Shown here: positions 48,370-59,361 of the stretch, piece after piece
Layout: each line of letters starts with the position of its first letter
How positions within the stretch are numbered: the stretch's first letter is position 1
NCBI GenBank assembly: GCA_000697355.1
Contig: JNEN01001211.1
Location: 62,001-126,000, forward strand
Length of the DNA: 64,000 bases
Reading direction: 5' to 3'
Source: Syncephalastrum monosporum B8922
Lineage: Eukaryota; Mucoromycota; Mucoromycetes; Mucorales; Syncephalastraceae
Made by a program: the position numbers and the translations under genes
Notes under the pieces: generated by a model
Databases searched by the model: none
The model's input: only the letters and a program-made list of their open reading frames with translations
What the model was told of the DNA's origin: nothing

Positions 48370-48618
48370 CTAGTCGTCTTTTCCTCCTTGGTTTTCCTTT
48401 TGGGATTGTTCCAGTTGGCGACTGCCCGCATTTTTCTTGTTGGCTTGGAAGCACTGGCGGAACTTTTGCATCTCGGCAGCACACAGACGCCAGTCTTTCT
48501 TGTCTGCGTAGCAAATGAGCAGGTCTTCGTTCTCTTGCGCACAGCCCGTCTTTTCAATGCGGGCATTGTAGGGATCGTCCTCTTCTTCTGCTGGTGAGGG
48601 AGGAGGGGGCGGTGGCAT
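48370..48618 (-). CDS. COA4: COA4/CMC3-like twin-CX9C mitochondrial protein
   Basis: Single-exon gene of 82 residues. Two CX9C motifs are exact: C-AQENEDLLI-C and C-AAEMQKFRQ-C, spaced by a KKDWRL loop, the pattern of the coiled-coil-helix-coiled-coil-helix fold. The sequence ARIEKTGCAQENEDLLICYA and DWRLCAAEMQKFRQCF resembles Coa4, an intermembrane-space factor for cytochrome c oxidase assembly imported and oxidised by Mia40. The N-terminus is a Pro run (PPPPPP) then an acidic stretch, with no cleavable presequence, as expected for Mia40 substrates. Start set at the ATG at 48618; upstream in-frame codons have no ATG. Confidence 0.88.
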   Translation of the reverse strand: MPPPPPPSPAEEEDDPYNARIEKTGCAQENEDLLICYADKKDWRLCAAEMQKFRQCFQANKKNAGSRQLEQSQKENQGGKDD

Positions 48619-48747
48619 GTCAAAAACGAGAAACGAGAAGCGAGAAGAGGAGGGGAAATTCAAGTGGCGCCAGGCATTCTGCTTTTTGCGTCTCTTTTTG
48701 CGTGTGTGTGGTGTGTGTGTGCCTTCTAAGAACTAGTGTGTCCGTTC
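48619..48747. promoter_or_regulatory. 129-bp divergent promoter shared by COA4 and CFT2
   Basis: The two start codons face away from each other across 129 bp, which must contain both promoters and leaders. It has a GT-rich run at 48700-48720 and GA-rich sequence towards COA4. No recognised factor site. Confidence 0.55.
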
Positions 48748-51585
48748 ATGTCCAGCTACATCAAGTTCACACCCATCTCGGGTGCCAAGAACGAAGATCC
48801 CCTTTGCTACCTGCTGGAGATTGACGAAGTCAAACTTTTGCTGGACTGTGGCTGGTCTGACCAATTCAACACGGACGATCTCGCCAATCTAAAGAAGTAT
48901 GGAAACACCCAACGCGCCACTGCTTTCCTCTTTGATGTCTAAGACCTCTCCATTAGAGTCGCCAAACAAATCGATGCCGTGCTGCTATCGCATTCCGATC
49001 TATCTCACTTGGGTGCCTATCCTTATGCGCGTCGCCACTTGGGCATGACCTGCCCCGTCTATTCCACAGTCCCTGTCGTCAACATGGGCAAAATGTGCAT
49101 GTACGATCTTCACCAGTCCAAGACGAACGAAATGGAGTTCACCACCTTTTCGCTCGACGACGTGGACCAAGCCTTTGAAAAAGTGACCGCCTTGCGTTTC
49201 TCACAGCCCTTTGCACTGCCCGGTATGTTGGAATGACACGGGAAGGACACAGCTTCTCACTCCACGTTAGGCAAATGTCAGGGCATCACCGTCACCGCCT
49301 ATGCAGCCGCACATACCATCGGTGGTACGATTTGGAAGATCAAGCAGGATACGGATGAGATCGTTTATGCGGTCGATTTCAATCATCGCAAGGAAGCGTA
49401 TGTATTGGCATGACAAAGAAAAGAAACGAAACGTGGACTGACGCGACACGTCATAGACATTTGGATGGCACGGCCTTGTTGTCGGGTGCAGACGTCCTTG
49501 AGTCGCTCTCACGGCCGTCACTCATGATCACAGATGCCTTTAACGCAGAAGCAGTGCATCCTGCGCGAAAAGATCGCAATGCCGCCATTTTTGGTAAGCA
49601 AGATCAGACCTGAAGGGCTCTCTCTCTCTTTTATTGACAATCTATGAACAGAAACCATGGAAAGCTCGCTTCGCAACGGCAACTCAGTCCTATTTCCCAC
49701 CGACTCAGCCGCACGCGTCCTCGAACTCTCGTTCCTGCTCGACCAGCACTGGGCAACCCAGCAGCTCACCTACCCGCTCATCCTGCTCACCAACACGAGC
49801 TACCACACCGCCCATTTCGCAAAGAGTATGCTCGAGTGGATGAGCGACGACCTCACCCAGCGTTTCTCGCAGACCCGTGAGAACCCCTTTGACTTCAAGT
49901 ACTTGCGTTTGTGCCACAAAATCGAAGACATTGACACCTACGTCGGCCCCAAGGTCGTGATTGCCAGCAACAACAGTCTGGAGACCGGCTTTGCACGCGA
50001 CCTCTTTCTGCGCTGGATGACGAGACGGAACGCGAACGGGCAACTGAACACACTCATCTTGACCGACCGGGCTGAGACGGGTTCGCTCGCCCACCGTCTG
50101 TACGACGACTGGCACCGCCAGAGCAGCGCCATCACACCGGTTGCAGAAGGCCGTCGCGAGCCGGTGAAACCTGCCATTGATTATCACGCCACCTTCCCCT
50201 TGACACTGTACCAGCGCGTGCCGCTGGAGGGCCAAGAGCTCCTCGAGTTTGAGGCCAACCAACGCGAAAAGGCGGAGCGGGATGCGGCCCAGGCGGCGCT
50301 GATTGCGCGCTCAAAGACGATTATGGATGAGGAGTCGGACGAATCGGACCTTGACGAGGCCGACGATACCATGGAAGACCTGTTGGGTGACCAATTCGAT
50401 CTCTACGTCCGAGACGCAGGCCGGTCTGGCGGTTTTTTCAAGCAAGCGCAAAGTTACCGCATGTTTCCTTACCTCGAGCGCCGCAAAAAGATTGACGATT
50501 ATGGCGAGGCGATCCAAGTCGAGCACTATCTCAAGGCATCAGATGTCGAACGGATGCAACTCGAGAAAGCCAATGAAGATATGGGTGATGGTGCCAAGTT
50601 TGGCAAGGAGGATGTAAGCTAAAAGGCGCTTTTGGAGGGCGTTTTTCTTTTTGGATGGCTAACAAAAAAAAAAATTGGATAGGACATGATGCTGGACATC
50701 GAGGAGCCGCTCCTGCCAGGACGCGACGAGAAGCCTATTAAGTACATCACGAGCGAGCAGACCGTCGAGGTCCAGTGTCAGCTGCGTTACGTCGACCTCG
50801 AGGGTTTGTCTGACGGCAAATCCATGAAGACGATCTTGCCACAAATCAATCCTCGTAAATTGGTAGGCTATCTCTCTCTCTCCCTCTCTTACACACACAT
50901 TTGAGTAGCTACCCTCCGGAACTCATTATACTTTATCTTTAGATCATCATCCACGGCGCCCCGCATCCAACGGAAGATCTGGCCCAAGCATGCCGGAATC
51001 GAGCAGAATTCACAAACGAGATCTACACGCCCTCGATCGGTGAGGTACTCAACGTATCCGCTGCTACCAATATTTACCGTGTTCGACTCACCGATGCCAT
51101 GGTGAGCTCCCTCCGATTCTCCAAGGTAAGTGAATCGAACGCCTCGCCAAGCTGGTCTGTATCGTTGACGACTCACGATGCCACATAGCTGGATGACTAC
51201 GAGCTCGCCCGCGTCACGGGCAAGATCCACTTCCCCACCGATTCCACCACACCCTCCCTCGACGCCATCACTCAAAGCTCAGCGAAATACGAGCCGTCTG
51301 TCTTTGTGGGCGATGTGCGGCTCACCGAATTCAAGCGGATATTGCAGCTCGAAGGGATCTCGGCCGAATTCAAGGGCGAAGGTATCCTGGTCTGCAATGA
51401 CAAGGTCGCTGTACGAAAGGTAAACTATGACACGGCCTGAAGCATCCACACGCGGCTAATTACGTATTTACTTTTTTTTTTATTCATAAAAGACGGGTAC
51501 GGGTCAACTTTTGGTGGAAGGTATCCTCTCCGACGACTACTACAAAGTGCGATCTTTGCTCTATGCCCAGCATGCTATTCTATAA
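48748..51585 (+). CDS. CFT2: CPSF100/Cft2, cleavage and polyadenylation factor subunit 2
   Basis: Nine exons: 48748-48896, 48957-49222, 49271-49397, 49457-49593, 49652-50613, 50683-50862, 50943-51125, 51189-51419 and 51493-51585, giving 775 residues. The metallo-beta-lactamase start reads YIKFTPISGAKNEDPLCYLL and LLLDCGWSD. The metal motif is degenerate (LLSHSDLSHLGAYPYA instead of HxHxDH), as in the catalytically inactive CPSF100 subunit. The beta-CASP domain follows (AAHTIGGTIWKI, YAVDFNHRKEA, SVLFPTDSAARVLEL), then an acidic linker (DEESDESDLDEADD) and the C-terminal dimerisation region. It pairs with CPSF73 in the nuclear 3'-end cleavage complex. The first in-frame ATG is at 48748. Confidence 0.95.
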
Positions 51586-52046
51586 ATTCTTTATCTGCAT
51601 TCTTTTGTTATTTCCATTTCATTTCATTTCCTGGATAAACCCTCTCTTCTTTCCTCCTGATCACTCCCAAGTTGCTGCAAGGAGAAGTTTGGCCATTAGG
51701 CATTGTTCCATGGCATACTAAGGCATTTGTCCGAGAGGACGAAACAAATAAACAATCTGATATGTGGGAATGAGTATGGCATTTTTGGTCTAAAAAGGGT
51801 TTGATGTATTCTACCAGGATAAAGCTTATGTACATTTAGATAAATTGAAGAGCGAAGGCAAAGGAGACTATGGGGTCGGAGAAAAAAAGAGGGAGTAGAG
51901 TAAGGGGGGGGGAGGGTAACTAAGATGATAGCACAGTGAGAAGAACATTGGAGAGGAAGTACACAAAATTGCTACTGGTACATGAAATGAATAGATAGAG
52001 TAAGTAAAGGGATGGTGGAGGGCGTCAGGTCAATCAATGGGAGCTA
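51586..52046. other. Convergent intergenic region, CFT2 / P4-ATPase
   Basis: 461 bp between two stop codons, purine-rich on the plus strand around 51840-51960 with a short G run at about 51904-51911. No gene seen. Confidence 0.6.
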
Positions 52047-55000
52047 TTAAGCACGGTCCTGGAGTTTGATATCGCTGGGCGCGTCACCCGGCGGGACAAA
52101 CTCGGGAATACCGGCCTCGGCATCGTCGGTCGTGTCATGCTTCTTTTTGAGGACAAGCTCGATCTCGCGAACGATATCATTGTCGTACGGCGTATATTGC
52201 TGGAGAATATACCGCGCTGCCATCCGTGGGATGAAGGACGCGACGACGGTCAAAATCAGCACCAGCCAGTACAGATCCGTACCAAACATGCGGACGTGGC
52301 CGGCGAAGATGAACGTGTTGAACTGAGCATAGATACCGACAAAGGCATAGTACACGAGAATCGAAAGCGCGATAATACCGTCTTGGATCCAGGTATGGCT
52401 GTTGAGTGAGACCCCCACGAAGAAGTTGGCGACAATGACGGCGATACTGGAGATCACCGTGCCAATTTCGTACAAGCCGTTCGCGTCGTGGCCGGTCGGA
52501 TCAATCGCGCCACCGACGAGAAGCATGTAAGGGAAGAAGAACACGACTGCGGACTGGAAGATCGAGTCAAACATGGTGAGCCAGAAGCGCCAGGACTTGA
52601 ACTTGTCGTTGCGCAGACCCATGCGGTACATTTCCGGGTATTGCAGCGAGATCTTGGCGTTCACGTCTTGATCCCAGATACCCATAAAGATGATGGGCAG
52701 CGACGTGAAAATCAGATTGTACAGCGTCACGAGCGAGTACTCAAACATCATGGAGCCCGAGAACTGGCAAAAGATCTGGTACCAAAAGAGGGCGAAGGTC
52801 CAGACAATGTTCTTGAAGAAGAAACCCATGACCATCTCGGCTGTGCGCAGGTACGACCACCGGCCGTGAACAAGGAGTAACTTGCGCAAGAACCGGAACT
52901 GGGCGATCGCATAGTCGGACGCCATGACGGCCTGACGGCCTTCGAGACCCGAGATACCAATACCGACGTTGGCTTCCTGGATCATGGACACGTCGTTGGC
53001 ACCGTCGCCAATCGCGAGCGTCATGACCTTGAGGCCCTTCTTGACAAGCGTGACGACCTGGGCCTTTTGCTTGGGCGAGACACGACAGCACAGCACGCTG
53101 TTGCAGCGCATGCCGAGCTCGAGCACCATGTGCTTGGTGCTCGGCTCGAGCGCATACTTCAACGTCGTACCGTCAATCACGAGCGCACGGCGCACCTCAG
53201 GCTCCGTGGTCTGCTGCAAGGCCTCCACCAGCTTTTCAGCCGTCTCCTCGCGATTCTGCGACTTGACAATGACGAGCTCCATGTCGGTCGTGAGGAGGTT
53301 GCATGCAAAACCAATGTTGATGGCCGTTTCGGTCTTGTCACCGGTGAGCACCCAGAGCTTGATACCCGACTTGGCGAGTTCGGCAATCGTCTCGGGCACG
53401 CCGTCCTGGAGTCGATCCTCGATCGCGGTACCGCCCATCAAGAGCAAGTCGCGCTCGATCGCCTCGGAGGCCTCGTCCATCTTTTCCTCACGATTGTACA
53501 GACTCGCACTCGCCTCCTGGAACCGGCGGGCCCAGGGCTTGTATTCCTCCTCCGAGATGAAGCGGTACGCAAGACAGAGCGTGCGCAGGCCTTCGTTGGC
53601 ATAGTCCTCGAGATGGGTGCTCGTCGTGTCCTTGAGCGCGTCCTGCTGCTCCTTGAGCACGGTCTGGTCCCCAAACTCGGAACACAAGCGTTCGTAAATG
53701 ATGGAATCCGCGCCTTTGCAGAGCAAGAGGATCTTGTCCGAGTCGTGGGGCTTGAGAATGACGCTCATGCGCTTCCTGGCTGAATTAAACTCGAGCACGT
53801 TGAGCAGCTCAAAGTACTTGTCTTCGCCCTTGACCTGGACGTGCAGCGTTTGCGCCTCGCGGCCGATGAAGACGAAGCCCATGTCACGCGCGGTGGCGAC
53901 CAGCGCAGCCTCATCTGGCGATTGCGCTTTGTATTCAATGTAGTCGGGATTCTCCTCGTCCGGTCGTTCGGCGATGACGGTGTGGCACAGCGCGAGGGTC
54001 AAAAAGAACTGGACGATGCGAGCGGCCTGGGTGTCATCGACCGCGAGGTCGTCAAACACTTTGGGGTCCACAAAGGTCGGATTCGGACCCACGTGCTTGT
54101 TTTCAAACAGCTGTTCCTGCTTGCGGTACATTTCCGCCTTGGCGGCCGCGAGCGCCTCGTTGCCGGCCTCGTTGATGACGGTCGAGGTCTGATCGTCTTC
54201 GAGATCGGATTTCTCAATCATGCTTTGGCGTTTCTTGGCACCCATCGACGCTTCGGTAGTACCAAGACCATACTTGACACCGTTGATGGTGCACTTGCGG
54301 TACTCCATCACGTTCTGGGTCAGCGTGCCGGTCTTGTCGGAAAAGATGTACTCAATCTGACCGAGATCGTCCGAGATGTTCCACGTCTTGGGTATACAAG
54401 GTGCATCGGTAGGTTCGTGGTACATGTCAATGTCGGTAAAGATAAAAACAGCCTAGCCATTGGGGTAAGCTCAAAGAAGTGACATGCATAAAATTAAATA
54501 GAAACAAACGTACGGCCAAGGTTTTGACAATTTCAACGGAAATGTAGAGCGAGATCGGCACAATGTTTTGATACAAAATGAGCGTAACCCTTTTTGGGGA
54601 TGCATGCATGTTAGTGAATGACACCATCACGACATTGTTGAAACACATACCAAAAGGCGATGAAACCAGAATACGTCGCATTGTCACCATCAATGTTGAA
54701 GTCAAAATAGCGACTGGAGCCTTCGGCTTTGAACTGGATACTGTTGATGATGGAGCTGACGATACAGATAACCGCAAGCACAGCAAAGTTCGCAATCACC
54801 TAATGAAAGAAGAAGATAAGCGTTCTGTCAGCTATGAAGCATGGCGTGAGACGTACGTGAGGGTTGGTCTCCTTGGCAATCTTGCTGCGTTTGGAGGGGG
54901 TGCGGCCCGAATTAAGCATAATCTTGGTCTCATCGCCGGTAAACACAACGACGCCAATGACCCACTCGGTGTTGCGCAGCACACAGCCTCTGAGGAGGAT

Positions 55001-56386
55001 ATTGTTGTACGTGATGGCCTCGGTCTTTTCGTGGGAAACACCAGAGCGCGTGGTCGCGTGTTCCTCTGGCTGGTCAATTTGCCACTTCATGACACCGCTG
55101 TACTGATACAGGTTCACGTGCGGCGGCTCGCTCTCAATGTAAAACTGGGCGCGCTCGCAGTCGTGGCAGTCGCGGATCTCGTTTGTCGCGGACAAGGCCT
55201 GGCGAACCTTGAGGTTGGTCTCACCGTCCAGGTTCTGGGTCTCAATGTAGCAGATGTTGTCGTTCTCAGAGGTGGAGAGGATAATGACGTCGGCTGGGAC
55301 ATCCTCGTCGTTGCGGATCATGACGTAGTCGCCCACGTTGACATTCTGCCATTGAATCGGGTTCCACCCGACCGCGCAGTGCGAGGACGGGGGCTCGTGC
55401 GGCAGGGGTTCGCCGCAGGGCAGGTCATGTGTGGCGATGCTAGGCGCGGTCGGGTGCACGGTGGAAGGGCGGCGCGCGGAAGGCACGCCACTGTCCTGGG
55501 TCGGGACGCGGTAGAGCACAGAGTGGGGCACAGAGCCAGGCCGGTACGGCTGTCGCTGCGGTTTAAAGATATGGCTCAGTTCGGAACGAATGGTGCCCGA
55601 ACGCGCGCGGACACTGTTGAGCAGACGTCGTGGGCGTTCGACTGTCTGCTGCTGAGGTTGAGACGCGTCCTCGGGCTGGTGGGTCGACGACGCAGACGAG
55701 GACGCACCCGAGCGCGGTCCCTGCGCAGAAAGGTCTGTCAGGGGCAGCTTGTCCTCGGTGTTGCGCCGCGTGCGCGGTGTCTGTTTGACGCGCTTGTTGA
55801 TGCGCGAGGCACGGTAGGCCTGGGCATACTTGTTCTCGGAGCCAGCGAGCATGCAAAAGAAGCCCCAAATGACACGGAAGTAGTAGAAGGTGCCGCGGGA
55901 TTCCATGGGGATGTTGACGTTGCGCCAGTTGGAAAGCGCAAGGACTTTCGCTTTGTTGACCTTCTGGTCGCTCTGGTTGCGCTTCCAGTCCTCGATACCG
56001 TCCTTGATGGCCGTGATGACGATAATAGCAATCAGGGGCAGGGCTGACACGGCGGGCTCGACGACGCCAAAGATGGGGATACATTGGAGGATGACGAGGA
56101 ACAAGAAATACAGGTTGGCGACGTTGCGGAACTGCTCAAACAAGTTTTTCGGGACGAAGGTCAAGGGCGTGTATTTGGCGGTGCGGACACGGTTCGAAGT
56201 CAGGTTGCGCTGCAGCGGGCGGCCCTTGTCGTCTAATTCAGAAGCGGGCAGCTCCATGTTGACGAATATTTTACGGCGCTGCTGCATATACGACGAGCGC
56301 GAGTCCATCCGCCGGAGCTCGTTGTTGTCGCTGTCGTTCCCTTCCTTTTTCAACTTTCGCCGAAGCACACTTCTGAATCTGGCCAT
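52047..56386 (-). CDS. DNF1: P4-type phospholipid-translocating ATPase, Dnf1/Dnf2-type flippase
   Basis: Four exons: 54857-56386, 54651-54799, 54514-54589 and 52047-54452, giving 1,386 residues. The P4 hallmarks are in order: NLTSNRVRTAKYTPLTFVPK, the actuator loop NLDGETNLK, the fourth-helix PISL in NIVPISLYISVEIVK, the phosphorylation site FSDKTGTLTQN, KGADSIIYERL in the nucleotide domain and the hinge GDGANDVSMI. Ten membrane helices are expected, with the last six clustered in the third quarter of exon 4. DMYHEP and WNISDDLGQIEYIF fit the Dnf1/Dnf2 branch, plasma-membrane and endosomal flippases that work with a Cdc50-type subunit. A Ser/Pro/Arg-rich insertion of roughly 150 residues lies between the second helix and the actuator domain. 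Start is the only ATG near. Confidence 0.95.
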
Positions 56387-57252
56387 GATGAAGTAACTAT
56401 GCAGGGGTGAGGGGTGTGAGTTGTCGAGTAGAATATTACAGGCTCCTCACACACACGAAGGAACGTAGGGAACCGCAGAGTATGAGGCCAGAGTCAGGGA
56501 ATGAGAGGAGGAGGGGACTCGGTAGAAAGGTAAATTAGCGAAGGGGAGAAGGGGAAGGGGGACCGGATTCGGGATGAAGAGGATCGAAACGAGGTGGAGC
56601 GAGAAGGCTGGTAAAAGGAACGTATAAAGAAAAGGCCACACAAACTTTTGCGGTTCTCGAAAAGAGAGAAAAAAAAAAAAGGTACCCTAAGCTGGTCCTG
56701 AAAAACAATAGCCCGGCCCGATATGCTTCCCTTCGGGACATACGGCTGCCGACCGGATAAATAAGTCTTCAGACACTCTTCATCCTAGATGAATTGCCTG
56801 CTGCACACATCATATCTTCTTATTTGATATTAGGTAACCTTCTGTATAACCTCTTTCTCCATCACTGCATTTTTGTGTAGCACGTCTTTTGGATTCACAC
56901 ACACACACACTTTCTCTTGCCCTTACCAGAGTAAAACCAAAGCCCGCGTGAACGTTTAGCACAGAACCTTCGCATTTAGTGTTTTTGGTACGCCGCTAAA
57001 GCAGTAAATGACGATCACCGACAAACTCGACCAGTCGTGACAATTTGGCGATAGAAACGCCTTCCATTGGCTGACAAATCGACTGCTCTTGCGACATGCT
57101 GATCTTGAATCCGCTCTCCCATCCACGCACCCGCTTTCCAAACCGCGTGTTCTGCACACAACTTTCCCATTTTGGACTCTACGACACGGCCCATCAGCCT
57201 CATTCATAAAACTATAAAGTAATACTATGACACCATACAGCACAGATGTATG

Positions 57253-57295
<43 letters not shown>

Positions 57296-57516
57296 TCTCA
57301 ACGCTTATTTCTCCCTCTCTTTCTCTTTCTGTTGAACAGAAAAGGAAACACAAAGATATAACAGCAACATTGTCTGGATTTGGCAGGATGACTGTTTTTA
57401 ATGGGTACGAGAGGTGATTGATACGTTAGAAACAACTTAGGCCTGTGTGAAAGAGGACATGAATTAGTTAGTATGTGCATAATAAAATAATAATAATAAT
57501 AAAAAAGCGTGTGCAA
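56387..57516. other. Intergenic region upstream of the P4-ATPase gene
   Basis: 1.1 kb holding the P4-ATPase promoter and the 3' flank of eL24. A weak bulged hairpin is possible around 56719-56746. A TA microsatellite is listed separately. No coding gene seen. Confidence 0.6.
57254..57292. repeat. (TA)19 microsatellite
   Basis: An uninterrupted 39-nt TA dinucleotide run in the intergenic region between eL24 and the P4-ATPase gene. Likely length-polymorphic between isolates. Confidence 0.95.
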
Positions 57517-58169
57517 CTATACCTTGGTGGTCTTCTTGCCAGCAGCCTTGGCAGCCTGACGAGCAGCAGCACGGACCTCGGGCTTCTCGGAGCGCTTAGC
57601 GCGGATATCGTCCCAGGTGGCACCAGCAACGGCACGCTCGTGCTTGACGGTGCGGCGGGTGCGCTTCTTGCGGGCCTCCTCAGTGACACCCTTCTTGTTC
57701 AGGCGACGGTAGACCTGAGTCCAGCCAATCTTGCGGGGGTTGATGCGCTGAAGGAACAGCGACTCCGTCTTGCCGTTGATGAAGCGGAAGGTCTAATGCC
57801 ATAATAATAATAATAATTCGTGTGTTTGTAAGTGGTTGTCATTTCGTAACGAAACCCCATTCACGAATTCGCATCGATAGGTAGTTTCATAGGGTTCAGA
57901 ACAATGTGCATACCCTAGAGTAATGGAATAGGTAAGCCAATGAAAGATGGCAATGGATAATGACCACTTACTTGCTGTCGCTACGGACGAAGACCTTACC
58001 CTTACCAGGGTAGATTTTGTGGCCGGAGAAAGCGCAAATCTCGAGCCTATTGATAGATCCATCCATCCGTGTAAGCATCCATCCATTCATTCATCCATTC
58101 ATCCATTGATCCGCGTGTGCATCCATCCATCGTGATGCCATGCTATGTGGAGCCGATACTGTACTTCAT
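57517..58169 (-). CDS. RPL24: 60S ribosomal protein eL24
   Basis: Best model: exon 1 58165-58169 (ATGAA), exon 2 57972-58046, a 1-nt exon at 57914, and exon 4 57517-57792, giving 118 residues. The product starts MKLEICAFSGHKIYPGKGKV and continues SDSKTFRFINGKTESLFLQR, WTQVYRRLNKKG and RAKRSEKPEVRAAARQAA, clearly eL24. Exon 2 ends AGC-AA before GTAAGT and the main exon starts ACC after ATTAG. Joined directly they shift frame and stop soon after; one extra G is required to give the conserved SDSKTF. That G is present as TCTAG/G/GTATGC inside the intron. The tiny first exon is typical of ribosomal protein genes. The 3' end may carry another intron (AAG/GTATAG to CACACAG/GCC-TAA). eL24 sits at the subunit interface of the large subunit. 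Confidence 0.9.
58060..58133. repeat. CATC/CATT tandem-like repeats in the first intron of eL24
   Basis: Repeated ATCCATCCATTCATTCATCC-type units, lying in the intron between the start-codon exon and the second exon. Similar units lie upstream of the uS8 start. Imperfect tetranucleotide repeat. Confidence 0.75.
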
Positions 58170-58445
58170 CGTTATTGGTATGTGAGCCGAAAAGGAGGAT
58201 CTGACTATGTGCGCTGCCACCAATTTGGTGTGTGCACTGTCGGGCCTTCGATTGGCTCAACTCTACCTTCCGCAATCAACCCAAGACAAGACCTGTCTGC
58301 CACATATCCACATATCCACCCATCAACCCCATACTCTCTACAGATTAGTACTGTCCTGTATACATCCATAGAGCACTCTCGCTTCTATACTGCGCACTGT
58401 GGATTGCTTTTTTTTCTTATTAGAAAAGAAACGAATCATGATTTT

Positions 58446-59037
58446 TTATTCGGCTTGCACAAAAGGGTTTTCGATCTCTTCACTGCCGTCGAATGGAGAA
58501 ATGATAATCACAGCCGTGCCACGCAGCACGGTCAGGCCAAGCTCGCGCGTCTTTTCTGTTACGTATCCCGTTTCGAGGTCTACAGAAGCACCATTGCATG
58601 AGATACATGTCCAGTCATCTATCCATCAGCCGTCCATGTACCTTTGATATATTCGATTGTGTCGTCGAGCACCAGGTTCAAGAGCGGGTCATAACCTTGC
58701 AGGCTGCCGACCACTGCAACGCAGATAGAAATGAAATAAATAAGACGAAACGCTCTTTGTATACGGTACAAGATGAGTCTCTACCTTCTCGGCCGCCGTT
58801 GAATCGTACGCGCACTTTTTTGTTCATGTATTTGCTTAAATCGAGGATAGATTCTTTCTTTGGTTTTTCATGCTGTCCTCCGGAATGGTGTCCACCGCGC
58901 CCACCGCGTCCGCCACCACGACCACGACCGCGATCGCCACCGCGATGCTGACCTCGATTACCCTACAGTGCATCCAGCAGTAATGAGTCATCCATAAGAA
59001 AGCGATGTGAAGGATATGAACGTACTCTGTCTGACAT
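58446..59037 (-). CDS. LSM7: U6 snRNA-associated Sm-like protein LSm7
   Basis: Four exons: 59026-59037, 58785-58962, 58642-58713 and 58446-58579, giving 131 residues. A Gly/Arg/His-rich N-terminal tract (residues 5-35, RGGDRGRGRGGGRG type) precedes the Sm1 motif KKESILDLSKYMNKKVRVRF, NGGREVVGSLQGYDPLLNLV and the Sm2 motif LGLTVLRGTAVIII. The pattern ILDL...VRVRF...GYD..LNLVLDD is that of LSm7. LSm7 works in the LSm1-7 ring for mRNA decay and the LSm2-8 ring on U6 snRNA. The first exon codes only MSDR. The long RGG-type N-terminus is unusual compared with the shorter yeast protein. Confidence 0.95.
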
Positions 59038-59361
59038 TTGTATTATAAAAAAGTGTGTGTGCGGGTGGGTAAGTGAAGAGTGTGCAACTGAGCTGAACAC
59101 AGTCAGGCAATTTGGCTTGAAGTCGAAACGCTGTGACTTCCTCTCAAGCACAACGCATACTGTATTCACATTCACCCATCCCACCTGGCCTCACCTAACC
59201 CTGCTCCTCCCTTTGCTTAATACACAAAACGTTCAAAAAATATGGAAGAATAGTTCGTTTGATCATGTGTACAAGGTGATGTTGCCTTATTTTTCTTTCT
59301 TTTTTTTTTACAGACAAGAGGGTTGGGAAAGAAAGTAACTACAATTATTCAACTGCTCAAT

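Noticed and set aside
54578..56047. 489-codon plus-strand ORF
   Set aside because: Antisense to the P4-ATPase gene; a shadow of its biased codons, and it crosses its introns.
56715..56760. CTTCGGGACATA resembling the 5' end of U6 snRNA
   Set aside because: The essential ACAGAGA box and following U6 sequence are absent; only a weak bulged hairpin remains.
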